From the NCBI RefSeq assembly GCF_000711245.1, contig NZ_JOMH01000001.1:1668830-1732829 (forward strand): a DNA stretch of 64,000 nt, given 5' to 3'. The position numbers and the translations under genes were made by a program. The DNA comes from Polycyclovorans algicola TG408. Its GTDB lineage: Bacteria; Pseudomonadota; Gammaproteobacteria; Nevskiales; Nevskiaceae. Under the pieces are notes generated by a model. That model had not been told where the DNA came from, did no database searches, and saw only the letters and a program-made list of their open reading frames with translations. Below are positions 52,375 through 61,199 of the stretch, one piece after another; position 1 is the stretch's first letter, and each line of letters opens with the position of its first letter.

Positions 52375-54222
52375 ATGAAGCCCTTTCCGCTTTGGAAAAC
52401 CGTTGTCATCGTGCTCGCCCTTGTGTTCGGGGCCTTGTACGCCGCGCCGAATCTTTTTGGCGACGATCCTGCCGTACAGATCTCGGTTGCCGAGGGTGAG
52501 CTCTCGGCCCTTGATGCGCCAATCGCCACGGCCATGGACGAGGCTGGACTGACGCCGCTGAGCAGCCGGGTTGAAGGCAACCGGTGGGTGGTGCGCTTCG
52601 CCGATGCCGACAGCCAGCTCGAGGCCGCCGAGGTCCTTCGCCGGGCCTTGGGGCGGGGCCCCGTGGTGGCCCTGAGCAGCATGCCGAAAACCCCCACCTG
52701 GCTGATGGAGATCGGTGCCAAGCCGATGAACCTGGGGTTGGACCTGCGCGGCGGCGTGCATTTTTTGCTCGAAGTGGACTTCGATGACATCAACGTGAAG
52801 GCCCAGGAACGTTATCTCAACGACCTGCCGGTGCTGCTACGGCGCGAGAACATTCGCTACACCGGCCGCCGCGAGGCGGGCAATGCGGTGGTCATCGAGT
52901 TTGACGACGCCGAGCGTCAGGCCGTCGCCCAGGCCGCCATCGCCGAGGAATTTCCCGAAGTCGACCTCGTCGTTCAGGGCGCCGGCAGCAAATTCGCACT
53001 CGAGGCGCGGCTGAGCGAAGCCGAGGCGCAGCGACTTGCCGATTTTGCGGTACAGCAAAACCTCACCACGTTGCGCAATCGCGTCAACCAGCTCGGCGTG
53101 GCTGAGCCGATCGTCCAGCGTCAGGGTCCGTCGCGCATCGTCGTGCAGTTGCCTGGCGTGCAGGACACCACCCGGGTCAAGGACCTCCTTGGTGCGACTG
53201 CGACCCTGGAATATCGCGCGGTGTCTGAAGAAGACGCATTTCTGGCTGCCCGCACCGGGGTCGCCCCGGTCGGCACTGAGCTGTTCTACACGCGCGACGA
53301 CGAACGCCCCGTGCTGCTGATGCGCGACACCATCGCCGCCGGCTCACAACTGATCGACGCCTCGGCAACCATTGACGAAAACGGCCAGCCTGCGGTCAGC
53401 GTGACACTTGATGGCAGCGGCGCACGGCGCATGCTGAGCTTTACCGAACGGAATGTCGGCAAGCCCATGGCGGTGTTGTTCCGCGAGCGCGAGGTCATCA
53501 CCAATTACAACGCCAAAGGCGAACCGATTCGCGAAACGCGGCAGATCGAAGAAGTTATTTCCATTGCCACCATTCGCGGCGTCTTCGGCAAGCGCTTTCA
53601 GACCACCGGGCTTTCCAGCGCCGAGGCGCATGACTTGTCGCTGCTGCTGCGTGCGGGCGCGTTGGCCGCGCCGGTCGACATTGTGGAAGAACGTACCGTG
53701 GGCCCGAGCCTGGGCGCCGACAATATTTCGCAGGGGCAATTGGCGGCGGTGATTGGTTTGCTGGTGGTGGTCGTGTTCATGGCGATTTATTACAGCGCCT
53801 TCGGCATGCTGGCCAATATCGCTTTGGTGGTGAACCTGATTTTGATCGTGGCCATCATGTCGATCTTGCAGGCCACGCTGACCATGCCTGGTATCGCCGG
53901 CATCATTCTGACGCTGGGTATGGCGGTGGACGCCAACGTGCTGATTTTCGAGCGTATCCGCGAGGACCTCGCCGACAAAGTCAGTCCGCATGAGGCCATC
54001 GAGTCGGGATTTAGCCGGGCCTTTCTGACCATCGCCGACTCGCAATTGACCACGCTGATTGCGGCGGTCGTGCTGTTTGCGCTCGGCAGCGGACCGGTCA
54101 AGGGCTTTGCTGTGACCCTGACGGTGGGCATTGCCACCTCCATGTTCACGGCCATTGTCGTGACCCGTGCGCTGGTTCATCTGTTTTTCGCGCGTCGCAA
54201 ACTTTCCGGCGTTCCGGTTTAA
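52375..54222 (+). CDS. secD: Protein translocase subunit SecD
   Basis: A 615-residue inner-membrane subunit that, with SecF, uses the proton gradient to complete periplasmic export. The N terminus PLWKTVVIVLALVFGALYAAPNLFGDDPAVQI, the GLDLRGGVHFLLEVD block, VLLRREN, the P1 head domain and the C-terminal six-helix region with TLGMAVDANVLIFERIRED are all present. ATG 52375 matches family starts and gives the E. coli length; ATG 52339 adds 12 residues. Confidence 0.95.
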   Translation: MKPFPLWKTVVIVLALVFGALYAAPNLFGDDPAVQISVAEGELSALDAPIATAMDEAGLTPLSSRVEGNRWVVRFADADSQLEAAEVLRRALGRGPVVALSSMPKTPTWLMEIGAKPMNLGLDLRGGVHFLLEVDFDDINVKAQERYLNDLPVLLRRENIRYTGRREAGNAVVIEFDDAERQAVAQAAIAEEFPEVDLVVQGAGSKFALEARLSEAEAQRLADFAVQQNLTTLRNRVNQLGVAEPIVQRQGPSRIVVQLPGVQDTTRVKDLLGATATLEYRAVSEEDAFLAARTGVAPVGTELFYTRDDERPVLLMRDTIAAGSQLIDASATIDENGQPAVSVTLDGSGARRMLSFTERNVGKPMAVLFREREVITNYNAKGEPIRETRQIEEVISIATIRGVFGKRFQTTGLSSAEAHDLSLLLRAGALAAPVDIVEERTVGPSLGADNISQGQLAAVIGLLVVVVFMAIYYSAFGMLANIALVVNLILIVAIMSILQATLTMPGIAGIILTLGMAVDANVLIFERIREDLADKVSPHEAIESGFSRAFLTIADSQLTTLIAAVVLFALGSGPVKGFAVTLTVGIATSMFTAIVVTRALVHLFFARRKLSGVPV

Positions 54223-54231
54223 GGAATCACC

Positions 54232-55161
54232 ATGCGTTTTTTATCGCGGGTTCCGCGTATCGATTTCATGGCCATCCGCAAGCCGATGATGGTGTTTGCA
54301 GCCTTGGTCACCGTCGTCAGCATCGGATTGGTGATCGCGCGGGGTCTGGCGTTTGGCCTCGACTTCACCGGCGGTGTCCTTGTTGAAGTGAGCTTCGACG
54401 GCCCGGTTGAGTTGGACCCGATTCGCAGCCAGATGGCCGAGATTGGCCTCGAAGGCGCCACGGTGCAGTATTTCGGCACGTCCTCAGATGTGCTGATTCG
54501 TGCGGCCCCTGACGCCGGCGCCGACGCGGACGAAGTGTCGACGCAAATCATTAACACACTGGCGGCGCACGCCGACCTTGCCCCCGAGTTGCGACGCGTC
54601 GAGTTCGTTGGCCCACAGGTGGGCGACGAGCTGGCCACTGACGGTGCATTGGCGGCCTTGTTCGCCATCATCGGCATCCTCATTTATGTCGCGTTCCGGT
54701 TTGAATGGAAATTTGCGCTCGGTGCAATCACCGCCACCGTGCACGATGCGGTGCTGACACTGGGCTTCTTTGCCTTGTTCGGCATTGAATTTGATCTGAC
54801 CGTGCTTGCCGCGATTCTGGCGCTGATTGGTTATTCGTTGAATGACACCATCGTTGTTTATGACCGCATTCGTGAAAATTTCATTGATGCCCGTCGGTCA
54901 AACGCGGTTGATGTGGTCAATCTGTCTGTCAATCAAACGTTGGCACGCACCATCGTCACTGGCGGGACCACACTGTTTGTCCTTTCGGCGCTGTTTTTCC
55001 TCGGCGGTGCTGCGGTTCACAGTTTTTCGATTGCCTTGATCGTCGGGATCATTGTGGGCACCTATTCGTCGGTGTTCGTTGCCAGCAGCATGGTCATCTT
55101 GTTGGGCGTGACGCGCGAGGACATGTTGCCTGCGCAGGAAGAAGTTGACGAAACGCCCTGA
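54232..55161 (+). CDS. secF: Protein translocase subunit SecF
   Basis: A 309-residue partner of SecD, with six membrane segments. Conserved blocks include GLDFTGGVLVEV, EFVGPQVGDELA, YVAFRFEWKFALGAI, HDAVLTLGFFALF and GYSLNDTIVVYDRIREN. An AAGGAATCACC ribosome site precedes ATG, nine bases after secD. Confidence 0.95.
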   Translation: MRFLSRVPRIDFMAIRKPMMVFAALVTVVSIGLVIARGLAFGLDFTGGVLVEVSFDGPVELDPIRSQMAEIGLEGATVQYFGTSSDVLIRAAPDAGADADEVSTQIINTLAAHADLAPELRRVEFVGPQVGDELATDGALAALFAIIGILIYVAFRFEWKFALGAITATVHDAVLTLGFFALFGIEFDLTVLAAILALIGYSLNDTIVVYDRIRENFIDARRSNAVDVVNLSVNQTLARTIVTGGTTLFVLSALFFLGGAAVHSFSIALIVGIIVGTYSSVFVASSMVILLGVTREDMLPAQEEVDETP

Positions 55162-55192
55162 TAATCAAAGCAGGGATTTTCTATAAATCCCC

Positions 55193-55222
55193 TTGGTTTT
55201 TCGGGTTAACAGGCTTTATGAT
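55193..55222 (+). promoter_or_regulatory. Candidate promoter of the H-NS-family gene
   Basis: TTGGTT (55193-55198), an 18-base spacer, then TATGAT (55217-55222), in an unusually AT-rich 90-base gap after secF. AT-rich DNA upstream of an H-NS gene is also consistent with autoregulation. Confidence 0.4.
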
Positions 55223-55253
55223 GCCGGTCCCGGATATTAATTAGAGGAACGTC

Positions 55254-55556
55254 ATGCCGAGCTACAACGAGCTTATTAATCAGATTGAAGCACTGAAGCG
55301 GCAAGCTGAAGATGTTCGTCGTCAAGAGCTGAAGTCGGTCATCGACGAAATCAAGGTGTCGATGGAGAAGTACGGCATTACCCTGTCGGATCTGCAATCG
55401 GCGATGGGTCGCGGTGGCAAGAAGAAAACCACGGTTGCGCCGAAGTACCGCAACCCGGCGGGTGGTCAGACGTGGACCGGTCGCGGTCGCGCGCCGCGCT
55501 GGCTCGCCGATGCCGAGGCCAAAGGTCAATCGCGTGACGCCTTCCTGATTCGCTAA
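55254..55556 (+). CDS. H-NS-family nucleoid protein
   Basis: A 100-residue DNA-binding protein. The N-terminal coiled coil for oligomerisation (NELINQIEALKRQAEDVRRQELKSVIDEIK) precedes the C-terminal H-NS domain YRNPAGGQTWTGRGRAPRWL, which carries a GRGR hook that inserts into the AT-rich minor groove. It resembles the short H-NS types of Burkholderia and Xanthomonas (BpH3/XvH-NS). A GAGGAA ribosome site precedes ATG; a strong terminator follows. Confidence 0.9.
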   Translation: MPSYNELINQIEALKRQAEDVRRQELKSVIDEIKVSMEKYGITLSDLQSAMGRGGKKKTTVAPKYRNPAGGQTWTGRGRAPRWLADAEAKGQSRDAFLIR

Positions 55557-55574
55557 TTGCTGGCAAGCAGATCC

Positions 55575-55602
55575 AAAACCCGGCCGCCGCGCCGGGTTTT
55601 TT
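55575..55602 (+). terminator. Rho-independent terminator after the H-NS-family gene
   Basis: AAAACCCGGC / GCCGGGTTTT stem with a 6-base loop followed by TT, 18 bases after the stop codon. It isolates this gene from the iron-sulfur operon. Confidence 0.88.
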
Positions 55603-55626
55603 ATTGCCCGGCGCCTAAAATAGGGA

Positions 55627-56754
55627 ATGGCCACCTATCTCGACCACAACGCGACAACCCCGATGGCGCCCGAGGTGCTGGAGGCGATGCTGCCCTATCT
55701 GCGCGGGCCCTACGCCAACGCCTCGTCGCTGCACCGTCTTGGTCGGGCGTCACGCGATGCGATCGAGGCCGCGCGTGCCGAGGTGGCCGAGCTTTTGGGC
55801 GCGCAACCGTCACAGGTGATCTGGACCTCCGGCGGCACCGAGGCCAACAACCTGGCCATCAAGGGCGTGATGCACGATGGCGGTCGATTGCTCTATGCGG
55901 CCACCGAGCACCCGGCGGTGATGGAGTGCGCCGAATCGCTGAGTGATGCGCGAACCCAGGTCGAAGCCATCGGCGTTGATGAGGGGGGGCTGATCGATCT
56001 TGACCGCCTGCGGGCGCAGCTTGCGCAATCGCCGGTGACCCTGGTCTCGGTGATGGCGGCCAACAACGAAACCGGCGTCATTCAGGACGTGGCGGGCCTC
56101 GCACGCGCCGTGCATGCCGACGCCGAGGCCCTTTTCCATGTCGATGCCGTGCAGGCGGCGGGCAAAATGGCGGTTGACGTGCAGCGCATGGGCGCCGACT
56201 TGCTGACGGTCTCCAGTCACAAGCTTTACGGCCCCAAAGGGGTTGGTGCGTTGCTGCGCACCGCCCCGGTGGACTTGTGGCCTTTGCATCACGGCGGGGC
56301 CCAGGAAGGTGGTTTGCGCGGTGGCACCGAGAACGTCGCGGCCATCGTCGGCTTCGGCGCGGCGGCGCGGTTGGCCCAGACGCGCCTGGATGCGCGGACG
56401 GTCCATCTGCAGCGGCTGCGTGAGCGCTTCGAGGCCGGTCTGGCGGCAATACCCGGCGTCACGCACTTCGCCGCGCAAAGCCTGCGCTTGCCCAACACCG
56501 TGCAGATGGCCTTGCAGGGCTGGGCCGGCGAGACCTTGCTGATGGCGCTGGACCGGCAGGGCTTCTGTGTCTCCAGCGGCTCGGCCTGCGCCATTGGGCA
56601 CGGTGCGCCCAGCCATGTGCTGGTGGCCATGGGGGTGCCCGATGCGCTGGCCATCGGCGCCATCCGCATCAGTTTTGGCGAGGCCAACACCGACGATGAC
56701 GTGGACCGCCTGCTCGCCGCGCTAACCGGGCTGGCCCGGCAGGGCGCGCGCTGA
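55627..56754 (+). CDS. iscS: Cysteine desulfurase (IscS/NifS family)
   Basis: A 375-residue PLP enzyme that takes sulfur from cysteine as a persulfide for Fe-S assembly. The N terminus YLDHNATTPMAPEVLEAM, the PLP lysine Lys199 (SSHKLYGPKG) and the active-site Cys321 in VSSGSACAIG are clear. It is group I-like but shorter than E. coli IscS (404 residues). The ATG is close to the preceding terminator with a weak AATAGGGA ribosome site. Its stop overlaps the next desulfurase gene. Confidence 0.9.
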   Translation: MATYLDHNATTPMAPEVLEAMLPYLRGPYANASSLHRLGRASRDAIEAARAEVAELLGAQPSQVIWTSGGTEANNLAIKGVMHDGGRLLYAATEHPAVMECAESLSDARTQVEAIGVDEGGLIDLDRLRAQLAQSPVTLVSVMAANNETGVIQDVAGLARAVHADAEALFHVDAVQAAGKMAVDVQRMGADLLTVSSHKLYGPKGVGALLRTAPVDLWPLHHGGAQEGGLRGGTENVAAIVGFGAAARLAQTRLDARTVHLQRLRERFEAGLAAIPGVTHFAAQSLRLPNTVQMALQGWAGETLLMALDRQGFCVSSGSACAIGHGAPSHVLVAMGVPDALAIGAIRISFGEANTDDDVDRLLAALTGLARQGAR

Positions 56755-58301
56755 TGCCCCCCGCCTGGATTGCGCTGGACCACGCTGCCACGACGCCGTT
56801 GGCGCCCGGCGTTTTCAGCGCCATGCGGCCGTGGCTCGAGGACGCTGTGGGCAATCCGGCATCCGATCATCGCGCCGGTCGTGCGGCGCGGGCCGCGGTG
56901 GAGTCGGCGCGCGAGGCGGTGGCTGAGCTGGTCGGCACCCCGGCCGACAGCCTGATCTGGACCAGCGGCGCCACCGAGTCGATCAACCTCGCGATCAAGG
57001 GTGTGCTCGCCTTCCATGGCGATACGCAAGCGCACGTGGTCAGCTCGCGAATCGAACATCGCGCCACGCTCGACACCCTGCGCTGGGTCGCGACACAGGG
57101 CCACAAAGTGACGTTGCTGAGCCCCGACCGATACGGCCAGATCAGCGTCGACGCGGTAATGGCGGCGCTGACGCCGGCGACGCGGCTGGTCAGTCTGATG
57201 TGGGTCAACAACGAACTGGGTACCTGTACCGACGTGCCGACCCTGGCCGCCGCCCTGCGCGCGCGCGGCGTGCTGCTGCACATCGATGCCGCCCAGGCGG
57301 CGGGCTGGCTGCCGATCAACTTGGCTGAAACGCCCATCGACCTGCTGTCGTTGTCGGCGCACAAGCTCGGGGGGCCGAAAGGCATTGGCGCATTGGTGGT
57401 CGGGCGGCGCCCGCGGGTGCGGCTCAGCCCCTTGCTGCACGGCGGCGGTCAGGAGCAGGGCATGCGCTCGGGAACCCTGGCCACGCATCAGATTGTCGGC
57501 TTCGGTGCGGCGGCGATCCACAGACTGCCGCAGCGCCAGGCGCTGGCGGCCCGCACCGTCAGCTTGCGCGAGCAGTTGGCCGCACGGTTGATGGCCGACG
57601 TGCCCAAATTGCAGCGCAACAGCCCGATCAACGGCAGTCCGCACATTCTCAATGTCAGCATTCCCGGAGTGGACGGCGAGAGTCTGCGGGCGAGCGTGCC
57701 GGATGTCCTGCTGTCCAGCGGTTCGGCGTGCTCGTCGGCGACGCGCGAGCCGTCGTTCGTGCTCCGTGCACTGGGGCACGACGACGCACTGGCCGATGCC
57801 TCGCTGCGGCTGTCGCTGGGAGAAGGCAGCACCGAGGCCGATGTGGAGGCCGGCGCCGACCTGATCGCGGCGGCGGCGTGGCGGCTGCGCGGCTTCGCCT
57901 CGGGCCAGAATCCCGCGGCCACGCCGGAACTCGACAACCTGTTTGCTTACATCCCGGCAGTCTGGGCGCGCTTTTGCCGTCCGGATGCGGTGGGTGAACT
58001 GTCCGGGGACGACGTGCGCACCTTGGTGGCCCGCTCGCGCAGCGACGCGGCCTGGCTGTCGGTCAGCGTCCGGGTGATCGACGGCCGCGTGGTCGAGGCC
58101 CGCTATCGGGGTCTGGGGTGTCCGGTCACCCTGGCGGCCGGGCAGTGGTGGGTGGAACAAATTCGTGGCTGTGACGTCTCAGCCTTGCATCGAGACTGGC
58201 TGTCGGCGGTACGGTCGGCGCTTGAAATCGCCCCCGAGAAGTCCCACTGTGCAGTGATGATCGACGATCTGGCGCAGGCCCTGATGGCCACGCCAACGTG
58301 A
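56754..58301 (+). CDS. Cysteine desulfurase fused to an IscU-like scaffold domain
   Basis: A 515-residue fusion. The first ~390 residues are a second cysteine desulfurase (ALDHAATTPLAPGVFSAM, PLP Lys204 in SAHKLGGPKG, persulfide Cys326 in SSGSACSSATREPS). The last ~115 are IscU/NifU-like: VSVRVIDGRVVEARYRGLGC through SHCAVMIDDLAQAL. Cys456 and Cys499 are 43 residues apart, as Cys63 and Cys106 are in E. coli IscU, with His498 before the last Cys. The position of IscU Cys37 holds Ser430, and the Asp39 position is Ala432. Translation is coupled to iscS (one-base overlap). The domain could be a modified scaffold or a regulatory acceptor. Confidence 0.85.
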   Translation: MPPAWIALDHAATTPLAPGVFSAMRPWLEDAVGNPASDHRAGRAARAAVESAREAVAELVGTPADSLIWTSGATESINLAIKGVLAFHGDTQAHVVSSRIEHRATLDTLRWVATQGHKVTLLSPDRYGQISVDAVMAALTPATRLVSLMWVNNELGTCTDVPTLAAALRARGVLLHIDAAQAAGWLPINLAETPIDLLSLSAHKLGGPKGIGALVVGRRPRVRLSPLLHGGGQEQGMRSGTLATHQIVGFGAAAIHRLPQRQALAARTVSLREQLAARLMADVPKLQRNSPINGSPHILNVSIPGVDGESLRASVPDVLLSSGSACSSATREPSFVLRALGHDDALADASLRLSLGEGSTEADVEAGADLIAAAAWRLRGFASGQNPAATPELDNLFAYIPAVWARFCRPDAVGELSGDDVRTLVARSRSDAAWLSVSVRVIDGRVVEARYRGLGCPVTLAAGQWWVEQIRGCDVSALHRDWLSAVRSALEIAPEKSHCAVMIDDLAQALMATPT

Positions 58302-58314
58302 ATGGAGTTTTGCC

Positions 58315-58665
58315 ATGGATGACCCCCAAGTTTTTGCCACCGAAGCGGTTTCCCTGACGGCGGCGGCAGCCACACGCATCCACAAGCAGTTGGCGCAGCG
58401 CGGCAGCGGTGTCGGCCTGCGGGTGGGCGTCAAGCGCTCGGGTTGCTCAGGCTGGGCTTACACGCTCGATTACGCCGACACGGTGGGCGCTGACGACGCG
58501 GTGTTCGAGTCGCACGACGCCAAAGTGGTCGTGGCCCGATCACATCTTGAACAGCTCGGCGGCATCACCGTGGACTTTCAACGTGACGGCCTGAATGAGC
58601 GGTTCGCCTTCATCAATCCCAATGTGAAGGGCACCTGCGGGTGTGGTGAAAGTTTCGCGGTCTGA
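58315..58665 (+). CDS. iscA: Iron-sulfur carrier protein IscA (HesB/ErpA family)
   Basis: A 116-residue A-type carrier that receives and delivers Fe-S clusters. The three family cysteines are Cys44 (KRSGCSGW), Cys108 and Cys110 (GTCGCGESF). GAGTTTTGCC separates it from the fusion gene by 13 bases. It closes a compact iscS-(iscS-iscU-like)-iscA operon that lacks iscR, hscBA and fdx. Confidence 0.9.
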   Translation: MDDPQVFATEAVSLTAAAATRIHKQLAQRGSGVGLRVGVKRSGCSGWAYTLDYADTVGADDAVFESHDAKVVVARSHLEQLGGITVDFQRDGLNERFAFINPNVKGTCGCGESFAV

Positions 58666-58814
58666 ACGGCCACCGGTTTGCGAGGTTTTTCCGGCGTTTC
58701 GCGGTCTATCGGCCCGTGGCGGGGAGGCCGCCGGTTATACTTTGGGGCTTTCTTGTCGGCACCGCGCTGTTCGGGTTGCCGCCTTCACCGTTTCCAATCC
58801 CCAAGGAGTGACCC

Positions 58815-59246
58815 GTGGCTGTTGAACGTACGCTGTCGATTATCAAGCCCGACGCAGTGGCAAAGCATCACATTGGCGAGATCATCGCGCGTTTTGAAAA
58901 AGCCGGCCTGAAGCCGGTTGCCAGTCGCATGATGCACCTCACCGACCGCGAAGCTGGCGGTTTCTACGCCGTGCACGCCGAACGACCCTTCTTCAAGGAT
59001 CTCGTCAGCTTCATGACCAGTGGTCCAGTGCTTGTGTCGGTGCTTGAAGGTGAAAACGCCGTGGCCGCCCACCGCGACCTGATGGGGGCCACTGACCCGA
59101 AGAAGGCTGAAGCCGGCACCATTCGCGCCGACTTCGCCGAAAGCATTGATGAGAACGCCGTGCACGGTTCCGACAGCCTCGAGAATGCGGCGGGCGAGAT
59201 CGCCTACTTCTTCCGGGCCATCGAACTTAGCCCGCGGACCCGCTAA
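58815..59246 (+). CDS. ndk: Nucleoside diphosphate kinase
   Basis: A 143-residue enzyme balancing nucleoside triphosphates. Start GTG with AAGGAG upstream; [12 protein letters not shown] opens the fold, and phospho-His117 lies in NAVHGSDS. Length is normal. A possible -10 element TATACT is at 58736-58741 in the 149-base gap before the gene, with no convincing -35. Confidence 0.96.
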   Translation: MAVERTLSIIKPDAVAKHHIGEIIARFEKAGLKPVASRMMHLTDREAGGFYAVHAERPFFKDLVSFMTSGPVLVSVLEGENAVAAHRDLMGATDPKKAEAGTIRADFAESIDENAVHGSDSLENAAGEIAYFFRAIELSPRTR

Positions 59247-59271
59247 GGCCTTGACCGCACTGCCGCGCGCC

Positions 59272-60459
59272 ATGACCACCGAACCAATCCTTGTGGTGCC
59301 CATGCCGGCGGCGGTCAAGCCGTCGGCGGACGGGCGGCGCAACCTGTTCGGCATGGATCGCGTGCAGTTGCGCGATGCCTTCGAAAGCATGGGCGAAAAG
59401 CCGTTCCGCGCCGATCAGGTCATGCAGTGGATCTACCGGCGCGGCGTTGGCGACTTCGAGGCCATGTCCAACCTCAGCAAGGCACTACGTCAGCGCCTGG
59501 CCGAGCATTTCGTGGTCGGCACCCCCGACGCCGTGGCCGAGCAAAAATCAAAGGATGGAACGCGCAAGTGGGGGCTGAGACTGGCCGGTGGCAATGCCAT
59601 CGAAACCGTGTTCATCCCCGAAGGTGATCATGATGCGCCGCCGGTGGCCAGTGGCCAGCCGCGCTATCGCGGCACCTTGTGCGTGTCGTCGCAGGTCGGT
59701 TGTGCGATGGACTGCAGTTTCTGCTCCACCGCCCAGCAGGGCCTGAACCGCAACATGACCACGGCCGAGATCATCGCCCAGGTCTGGTTCGCGGCGAAGC
59801 AGTTGCATTGTGATTTTCAGAATGAGCGCGACATCTCCAACGTCGTGTTCATGGGCATGGGTGAACCCCTGGCCAACTACGGCGCGGTGTTGCCGGCCAT
59901 TCGCATCCTCCTGGATGACTTCGGCTTCGGTCTGTCAAAACGTCGCGTCACGGTGTCCACCAGTGGGTTGATTCCGTTCATGGACCGCTTGCGTGAAGAC
60001 GTCGACACGGCCTTGGCCGTCTCGCTGCACGCGCCGGTCGATGAACTGCGCAACACGCTGGTGCCGATCAACCGCAAGTATCCGATCCGCGATCTGATGG
60101 AGGCCTGCCGCCGCTACACCGCTGGCAAAGATCGCAAGTCGCACATCGTCTACGAGTACGTGATGCTCGACGGTGTGAACGACCAGCCGGCCCTGGCGCG
60201 CGATCTGGCCAAGCTGCTTGGCAACATGCCGGCCAAGGTCAACCTGATTCCCTGGAACCCGTTCCCCGGCGCCGCATACCGCACGTCACGACCCGAAAAT
60301 GTGAAGGCTTTCGCCGACATCCTTCGCCACAAGGGCATTGTCACCACCACGCGCAAGACCCGCGGCGAAGACATTGACGCCGCGTGTGGGCAGTTGGTGG
60401 GCGAAGTGCAGTCGCGGCAAAAGAATCGACTGCGCGGCATTCCGGTGGTGACGCAATGA
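59272..60459 (+). CDS. rlmN: Dual-specificity rRNA/tRNA methyltransferase RlmN
   Basis: Radical SAM enzyme of 395 residues that methylates C2 of A2503 in 23S rRNA and A37 in some tRNAs. The cluster ligands are Cys144, Cys148 and Cys151 (CAMDCSFCSTA); a C-terminal catalytic Cys372 (DAACGQL) is present. ATG 59272 is chosen because the region upstream runs through the end of ndk. The N-terminal extension before NLFGMDRVQLRDAF may be slightly shorter in reality. Its stop overlaps pilF (ATGA). Confidence 0.94.
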   Translation: MTTEPILVVPMPAAVKPSADGRRNLFGMDRVQLRDAFESMGEKPFRADQVMQWIYRRGVGDFEAMSNLSKALRQRLAEHFVVGTPDAVAEQKSKDGTRKWGLRLAGGNAIETVFIPEGDHDAPPVASGQPRYRGTLCVSSQVGCAMDCSFCSTAQQGLNRNMTTAEIIAQVWFAAKQLHCDFQNERDISNVVFMGMGEPLANYGAVLPAIRILLDDFGFGLSKRRVTVSTSGLIPFMDRLREDVDTALAVSLHAPVDELRNTLVPINRKYPIRDLMEACRRYTAGKDRKSHIVYEYVMLDGVNDQPALARDLAKLLGNMPAKVNLIPWNPFPGAAYRTSRPENVKAFADILRHKGIVTTTRKTRGEDIDAACGQLVGEVQSRQKNRLRGIPVVTQ

Positions 60460-61199
60460 GGCGCGTATGGCTGCCGATCATGGCGATGTGCACCGTGCTG
60501 TTGGTCGGCTGCGCGACCACACCGTCGCTGGATGCCGAGACCGAACGCGAGTCCGCCGGTATCCATTTCCAGCTCGGTGTCGAGCACCTGCGACGCAACC
60601 AGTACGGGAAGGCCGAAACCAACCTGCGTCGGTCGCTGGCGCTCGATGATCGCAGCGCCGACACGCACACCGCCATGGGCGTGCTTTACCAGCAGACCAG
60701 CCGCCCCGACGACGCCGAAAAATCGTTCCGCCGTGCGCTGACGCTGTCGCCCGACAACCCGGCAGTACAGAACAACCTGGGCGTTTTTCTCTGCGAGCGT
60801 GACCAGCGCGATGAAGGCGAGCAGTTGCTGCTCAAGGCCGCCCGTTCGGCGCGCTATGTCACGCCGGAGGCGGCGTGGACCAACGCCGCTGTCTGCATAC
60901 GGCCGCTCGCCGCCGATCGTGCCGAGGGTTATCTGCGGCAGGCACTGAGCGTCAACCCCTTGTTTCCCGATGCGCTGCTGCAAATGGCGTCGATCAGTCT
61001 CTCGCAGCAGGAATATCTGCGCGGCCGGGGCTTTCTTTCGCGCTACGAATCGCTCGGGCCGCCGCTGCCTGAATCCCTGTTGATGCGCAGCCGCATTGAA
61101 CGTGCGCTGGGGGATGTGCAAGCGGCGCGCAAGTACGAGCAGCAGTTGCTGACCACTTTCCCCGAATCGCCTGAAGCCGAGCAGGCCGCCCGAGAATGA
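60456..61199 (+). CDS. pilF: Type IV pilus assembly lipoprotein PilF (PilW), TPR repeats
   Basis: A 247-residue outer-membrane lipoprotein that pilots the PilQ secretin. Lipobox LVGC (Cys19), then tandem tetratricopeptide repeats (HFQLGVEHLRRNQYGKAETNLRRSLALD, THTAMGVLYQQTSRPDDAEKSFRRALTLSPD, VQNNLGVFLCERDQ). Overlapping starts tie it to rlmN before and rodZ after, the usual gammaproteobacterial order. Confidence 0.92.
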   Translation: MRRVWLPIMAMCTVLLVGCATTPSLDAETERESAGIHFQLGVEHLRRNQYGKAETNLRRSLALDDRSADTHTAMGVLYQQTSRPDDAEKSFRRALTLSPDNPAVQNNLGVFLCERDQRDEGEQLLLKAARSARYVTPEAAWTNAAVCIRPLAADRAEGYLRQALSVNPLFPDALLQMASISLSQQEYLRGRGFLSRYESLGPPLPESLLMRSRIERALGDVQAARKYEQQLLTTFPESPEAEQAARE

